From Gemmatimonadota bacterium (GTDB lineage: Bacteria; Gemmatimonadota; Gemmatimonadetes; Palauibacterales; Palauibacteraceae), in contig JAMJQV010000235.1 of NCBI GenBank assembly GCA_023554435.1, positions 1 through 8,478 of the forward strand: a stretch of DNA of 8,478 nt. The letters are read 5' to 3'. The stretch's first letter is position 1; every line of letters starts with the position of its first letter. The notes under the pieces are model-generated. The model searched no databases. It saw only the letters and a list, made by a program, of their open reading frames with translations, and was not told the origin of the DNA. Positions 5,501 to 8,478 of the stretch are shown here, piece after piece. A program made the position numbers and the translations under genes.

Positions 5501-7060
5501 ATGCGCGTCCGCACCCTGGTCCTGGCTCTCGCGGCCTTGATCCCGCTGGCTTCCGTACCGGCCCACGCACAGACCTTTCCCACGGATGACGCGGTGGTCG
5601 AGCGCATCTGGGAAGAAGGGATTGAGCGATCCATGACACCCATGCTGGCACAGGCGCTCATGGACTCGATCGGACCGCGCCTCGCCGGCTCGCCAGAACT
5701 GGCCGCCGCCCAGGACTGGTTGCTCGCCATGTACGAGAGCTGGGGCGTGCCGGCACGCAGCGAAGAGTACGGGACCTGGAGGGGATGGCGGCAGGGGACG
5801 CTGCACGTGGATCTCGTGGCCCCGCGCCCTCAGACGTTGGAGGCGGAACTGCTGGCGTACAGCCCGGGGAACGACGGACCGGTCGAAGGAGATGTCGTCG
5901 TGCCGCCCGCTGGCCTGACCGAGGAATCGGCTGCCCGGTGGCTGGAGACCGTCGTCGGCAAGTACGTACTCACCTCGCCGCCCGAACCGATGTGTCGCGC
6001 TCCGCAGGAGCTCGAGAAATACGCGAGATCCGAGACCGTCGCACGGCTGGACTCCCTGCGGCAGGCGCTGCGGGGAGACATGTCGGGACGCATGCGAGAA
6101 CTCGGCCGCAGCTGGCGAGACCGTGAGCGTGCCCTGGAAGACGCGGGCGCGGCCGGCATAGTGACGTCTCGGTGGTCCGGCGGCTGGGGAGTCAACAAGG
6201 TATTCGACGCCGGCACACGTCAGGTCCCGGCGATCGACATCTCGTGTGAAGACTATGGGATGCTGTTTCGCATGGCCGAGGCCGGGCAGGGGCCCCGCAT
6301 TCGGGTCCATGCCGTGGCAGAGGACCTCGGCGAGGTGCCGCAGTTCAACGTCATCGCAGAGCTGCGAGGTACGGAGTTGCCCGAGGAGTACATCGTCCTG
6401 TCGGCCCACCTCGATTCCTGGCACGCGGGTACCGGCGCCACGGACAACGGGACGGGCACCATCATGATGCTCGAGGCGATGCGGATCCTCAAGGCCGCGT
6501 ATCCTTCACCGCGGCGTACGATCGTCGTGGGACACTGGGGGGCGGAGGAGATGGGGCTCATCGGCTCCCGTTCCTTCGTCGAGGATCACCCCGAGATCAT
6601 CGAGGGATTACAGGTCGCCTTCAACCAGGACAACGGCACCTGGCGCATCGAGCGAATCGAGGGCCAGGGGTTCATCGGCGCGGGGCCCCACATTGCCCGC
6701 TGGATGTCCATCGTTCCCCGCGAGATCAGTGGCCATGTAACCCTCGAGTTCCCCGGGGCCCAGAACAACCGGGGCAGCGATCATGCGTCGTTCGTTTGCA
6801 TGGGCGCTCCGGCGTTTCGCCTGCAATCGAATTACGACGAATACCGGCAGTACACCTGGCATACGAATCGGGACACGTACGACAAGATCGTGTTCGACGA
6901 CCTGAAGGAGAACGCGACGCTCGCCGCCATGCTCGCGTACGCGGCCTCGGAAGATCCGGAAAGGGTGCCGGGCGACCAGGCCATGCTGCCCGTGGACCCC
7001 AGGACAGGTGAGCCGCGCTCCTGGATGCGCTGCGGCACCGCCCGTCGCAGTCCATACTGA
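5501..7060 (+). CDS. Secreted M28 family zinc aminopeptidase with PA-type insertion
   Basis: 519 residues. The signal peptide (MRVRTLVLALAALIPL through AHAQ) is cleaved near residue 23. The co-catalytic two-zinc site of M28 peptidases is complete: His303 and Asp305 in SAHLDSWHAG, bridging Asp315 in GATDNGTG, catalytic Glu349 and ligand Glu350 in GAEEMGLIGS, Asp377 in FNQDNGT, and His454 in WHTNRDTYDKI. Residues about 115-285 form a protease-associated (PA) type region before the catalytic half. It holds a charged helical insertion (about 165-212) and then DAGAAGIVTSRWSGG. The family removes N-terminal residues from peptides, here probably in the periplasm or outside the cell for nutrient use. 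The gene has its own leader and is divergent from the barrel gene; the FMN reductase starts 23 bp downstream. The exact peptide specificity cannot be read from sequence. Confidence 0.95.
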   Translation: MRVRTLVLALAALIPLASVPAHAQTFPTDDAVVERIWEEGIERSMTPMLAQALMDSIGPRLAGSPELAAAQDWLLAMYESWGVPARSEEYGTWRGWRQGTLHVDLVAPRPQTLEAELLAYSPGNDGPVEGDVVVPPAGLTEESAARWLETVVGKYVLTSPPEPMCRAPQELEKYARSETVARLDSLRQALRGDMSGRMRELGRSWRDRERALEDAGAAGIVTSRWSGGWGVNKVFDAGTRQVPAIDISCEDYGMLFRMAEAGQGPRIRVHAVAEDLGEVPQFNVIAELRGTELPEEYIVLSAHLDSWHAGTGATDNGTGTIMMLEAMRILKAAYPSPRRTIVVGHWGAEEMGLIGSRSFVEDHPEIIEGLQVAFNQDNGTWRIERIEGQGFIGAGPHIARWMSIVPREISGHVTLEFPGAQNNRGSDHASFVCMGAPAFRLQSNYDEYRQYTWHTNRDTYDKIVFDDLKENATLAAMLAYAASEDPERVPGDQAMLPVDPRTGEPRSWMRCGTARRSPY

Positions 7061-7070
7061 GCCCCGTGTT

Positions 7071-7077
7071 GGAGGAG
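7071..7077 (+). promoter_or_regulatory. Ribosome binding site that decides the FMN reductase start
   Basis: GGAGGAG is followed by six bases and the ATG at 7084. It excludes the in-frame GTG at 7066, which lies before this site and has no ribosome site of its own. Confidence 0.8.
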
Positions 7078-7083
7078 AAGACC

Positions 7084-7674
7084 ATGACCGAGACTGGAAT
7101 ACGTGTGGCCGTGATCCTCGGCTCCGTACGGCCCGGCAACTACACGAAGATGGCCGCCGGCCTTGTGGTGGACGAACTGCGCGCTCGGGACATCCACGTG
7201 GACGTCATCGACCCCGCCTCGATGCAGCTGCCGCTGCCAGGCACCGGAACCTCGCCGGACGCCGAGAACATGGCGGACATCGTGCGAGACGCGACCGCCC
7301 TCGTGATGTGCACGCCGGAGTATCACGGGGGACTCTCGAGCGTGATGAAGCTGGCGATCGAGAACATGGGCTTCCCCTCGGCGATGTCGGGCAAGCCCGT
7401 GGCCCTTCTCGGGGTCGCGGCGGGCCGTATCGGGGCCGTCAAGTCGCTCGAGATGCTGCGCTCCATCTGCTCACACGTGGGCTGCCTCGTGCTGCCAGGG
7501 CCTGTATCCGTCGCCGGTGTTCAACAGGCGTTCGCTGAAGACGGCAGCGTACTCGATCCAGCCGTGGAGAAGAGCGTGCAGGGTGTCGCCACGGGCCTCA
7601 TCGACTACCTGCACCAGCATGTGTGTCCGCGTATGGCGTTGGAGGCCATGGTCAGGGAGGGCACCGCGGTCTGA
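7084..7674 (+). CDS. NADPH-dependent FMN reductase, flavodoxin-like fold
   Basis: 196 residues, normal for the NADPH_dep_FMN_red family (SsuE, ChrR, ArsH and azoreductase relatives). The FMN phosphate loop is GSVRPGNYT (13-21). The flavin-contact segment TPEYHGGLSSVMKLAIE (77-93) matches the family's TPEYxxxxxxxLKxAID element, and GKPVALLGVAAGR (103-115) forms the next strand and loop. These soluble flavoproteins pass electrons from NAD(P)H through FMN to flavins, quinones, azo compounds or metal oxyanions; which acceptor is used here cannot be told. It follows the peptidase by 23 bp. Its stop overlaps an ATG (TGATG at 7673) that opens a five-codon frame ending at the next gene's GTG, so it is probably in one mRNA with the NADH dehydrogenase. 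No signal peptide: cytoplasmic. Confidence 0.92.
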   Translation: MTETGIRVAVILGSVRPGNYTKMAAGLVVDELRARDIHVDVIDPASMQLPLPGTGTSPDAENMADIVRDATALVMCTPEYHGGLSSVMKLAIENMGFPSAMSGKPVALLGVAAGRIGAVKSLEMLRSICSHVGCLVLPGPVSVAGVQQAFAEDGSVLDPAVEKSVQGVATGLIDYLHQHVCPRMALEAMVREGTAV

Positions 7675-7684
7675 TGGCAACCCG

Positions 7685-8478
7685 GTGAGCAAGACCCGAA
7701 TCGCAAGGCCGGCGGACGGCCGCCCCGTGGTCGTCGTAGTGGGGGGCGGCTTCGGCGGACTCGAGTTCTGCAAGCGCTTCCGGGGTGATGCGCACGTCGT
7801 GCTCATCGACCGACAGAACCATCACCTGTTTCAGCCCCTGCTCTACCAGGTCGCGATGGCCGGGCTTTCTGCTCCCGACGTCGCGGCGCCGATCAGGAGC
7901 GTGCTCGCTTCCCGGGCCAGGGTCAGCACCCACATGGGCGAAGTGCGCGCGGTCGATCTTTCGGCCCGCACCGTCGCCACTGCCGACGTCGAAATCGAGT
8001 GGGACTGGCTTGTTCTGGCCGTCGGTGGGGTGACGAGCTACTTCGGCCGCGACGACTGGTCGAGCCATGCCCTCGGGCTGAAAACACTCGATGACGCGCT
8101 GCGTATCAGAAGCCACATCCTCACTTCCTTCGAACGGGCCGAGAACGAGCCTGATCCGGACGAGAGAGCCCGTCTGATGACGATCGTAGTCGTCGGAGGT
8201 GGGCCCACCGGAGTGGAACTGGCTGGCGCCATGGCCGAACTGGCGCACCGTGTGTTCCGACAGGACTTCCGCCTCATCGACCCGTCCGAGTCCCGGATCG
8301 TGCTCGTCGAAGCCACCGATCGCATACTCTCGGCATACACCCCGGGTCTGTCCGATAGCGCCAGGCGACAGCTGGAGGACCTGGGCGTGGACGTCCGCCT
8401 CGAGTCACGCGTTCTTGACGTCAAGGCCGACGGAGTACGGATCGCGGGCCCCCTGGGTGGCGAGACGATCGAGACTCG
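7685..8478 (+). CDS. ndh: Type II NADH dehydrogenase (NDH-2), N-terminal 264 codons
   Basis: The gene runs off the right edge; 264 of an expected 400-450 residues are visible. The FAD-binding Rossmann motif VVVVVGGGFGGLE lies at 15-27, followed by the NDH-2 signature NHHLFQPLLYQVA (45-57). The NAD(H)-binding motif VVVGGGPTGVELAGAMAEL is at 168-186 and DRIL at 212-215. The segment LAVGGVTSYFG (111-121) stands where many relatives have ATGxxxxYFG. NDH-2 is a monotopic flavoenzyme on the inner face of the cytoplasmic membrane that oxidises NADH and reduces quinone without pumping protons; the membrane-anchoring C-terminus is out of view. The best start is GTG 7685; no strong ribosome site precedes it (GGGAGGG lies about 23 bases upstream), so coupling to the preceding gene is likely. 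A related pyridine nucleotide-disulphide oxidoreductase is less likely given the signature. Confidence 0.9.
   Translation, partial: MSKTRIARPADGRPVVVVVGGGFGGLEFCKRFRGDAHVVLIDRQNHHLFQPLLYQVAMAGLSAPDVAAPIRSVLASRARVSTHMGEVRAVDLSARTVATADVEIEWDWLVLAVGGVTSYFGRDDWSSHALGLKTLDDALRIRSHILTSFERAENEPDPDERARLMTIVVVGGGPTGVELAGAMAELAHRVFRQDFRLIDPSESRIVLVEATDRILSAYTPGLSDSARRQLEDLGVDVRLESRVLDVKADGVRIAGPLGGETIET

Noticed and set aside
5447..6424. Minus-strand open frame of 325 codons
   Set aside because: Antisense to the M28 peptidase, whose catalytic residues are all present; the translation has no family features.
7066..7083. Upstream GTG start for the FMN reductase
   Set aside because: The GGAGGAG ribosome site lies after this GTG and six bases before the ATG at 7084.

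Overview
The window is GC-rich, gene-dense bacterial DNA from a Gram-negative (diderm) organism. Three products look outer-membrane or cell-surface associated (an Omp85-type barrel, a small His-rich barrel and lipoproteins), and most others carry signal peptides or membrane segments. The gene style, including a secreted M28 peptidase with a PA-type insertion and acidic linkers after signal peptides, resembles Gemmatimonadota or a related uncultured lineage. That placement is an impression from sequence style, not a search result. No RNA genes, insertion sequences, CRISPR arrays or long repeats were seen.

Layout. Positions 5331 down to 1 form an unbroken minus-strand run of seven genes. In transcription order they are: a POTRA-less Omp85/BamA-like barrel (5331-4183), a PCu(A)C copper-chaperone lipoprotein joined to it by a TGATG overlap (4183-3731), an HdeD/DUF308 membrane protein (3621-3076), a small His-rich beta-barrel candidate (3042-2461), an ABC ATPase (2358-1681), a MacB/FtsX-type permease (1684-509), and a ZnuA-like lipoprotein cut off by the window edge (489 to 1). 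From 5501 to the right end, three plus-strand genes follow: a secreted M28 zinc aminopeptidase, an NADPH-dependent FMN reductase, and the N-terminal part of a type II NADH dehydrogenase. The 169-bp divergent gap holds a perfect 7-bp inverted repeat.

How the genes may work together. The most interesting unit is 3042 to 1: a histidine-rich outer-membrane candidate, a MacB-type ATPase/permease pair and a ZnuA-fold lipoprotein. It looks like an envelope metal-handling system that uses a MacB-type (mechanotransmission) permease instead of the ZnuB-type channel. The lipoprotein keeps the ZnuA framework and a His-rich loop, but the two canonical ligand positions visible here are not histidine. The permease periplasmic domain carries HxH motifs (LGHGHQD and FHFHGD). 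Just upstream, a Cu(I)-binding PCu(A)C protein is coupled to an Omp85 barrel, so the minus-strand run may be a broader metal and envelope block. The two plus-strand flavin oxidoreductases may be co-translated, but their link to the peptidase is only positional.
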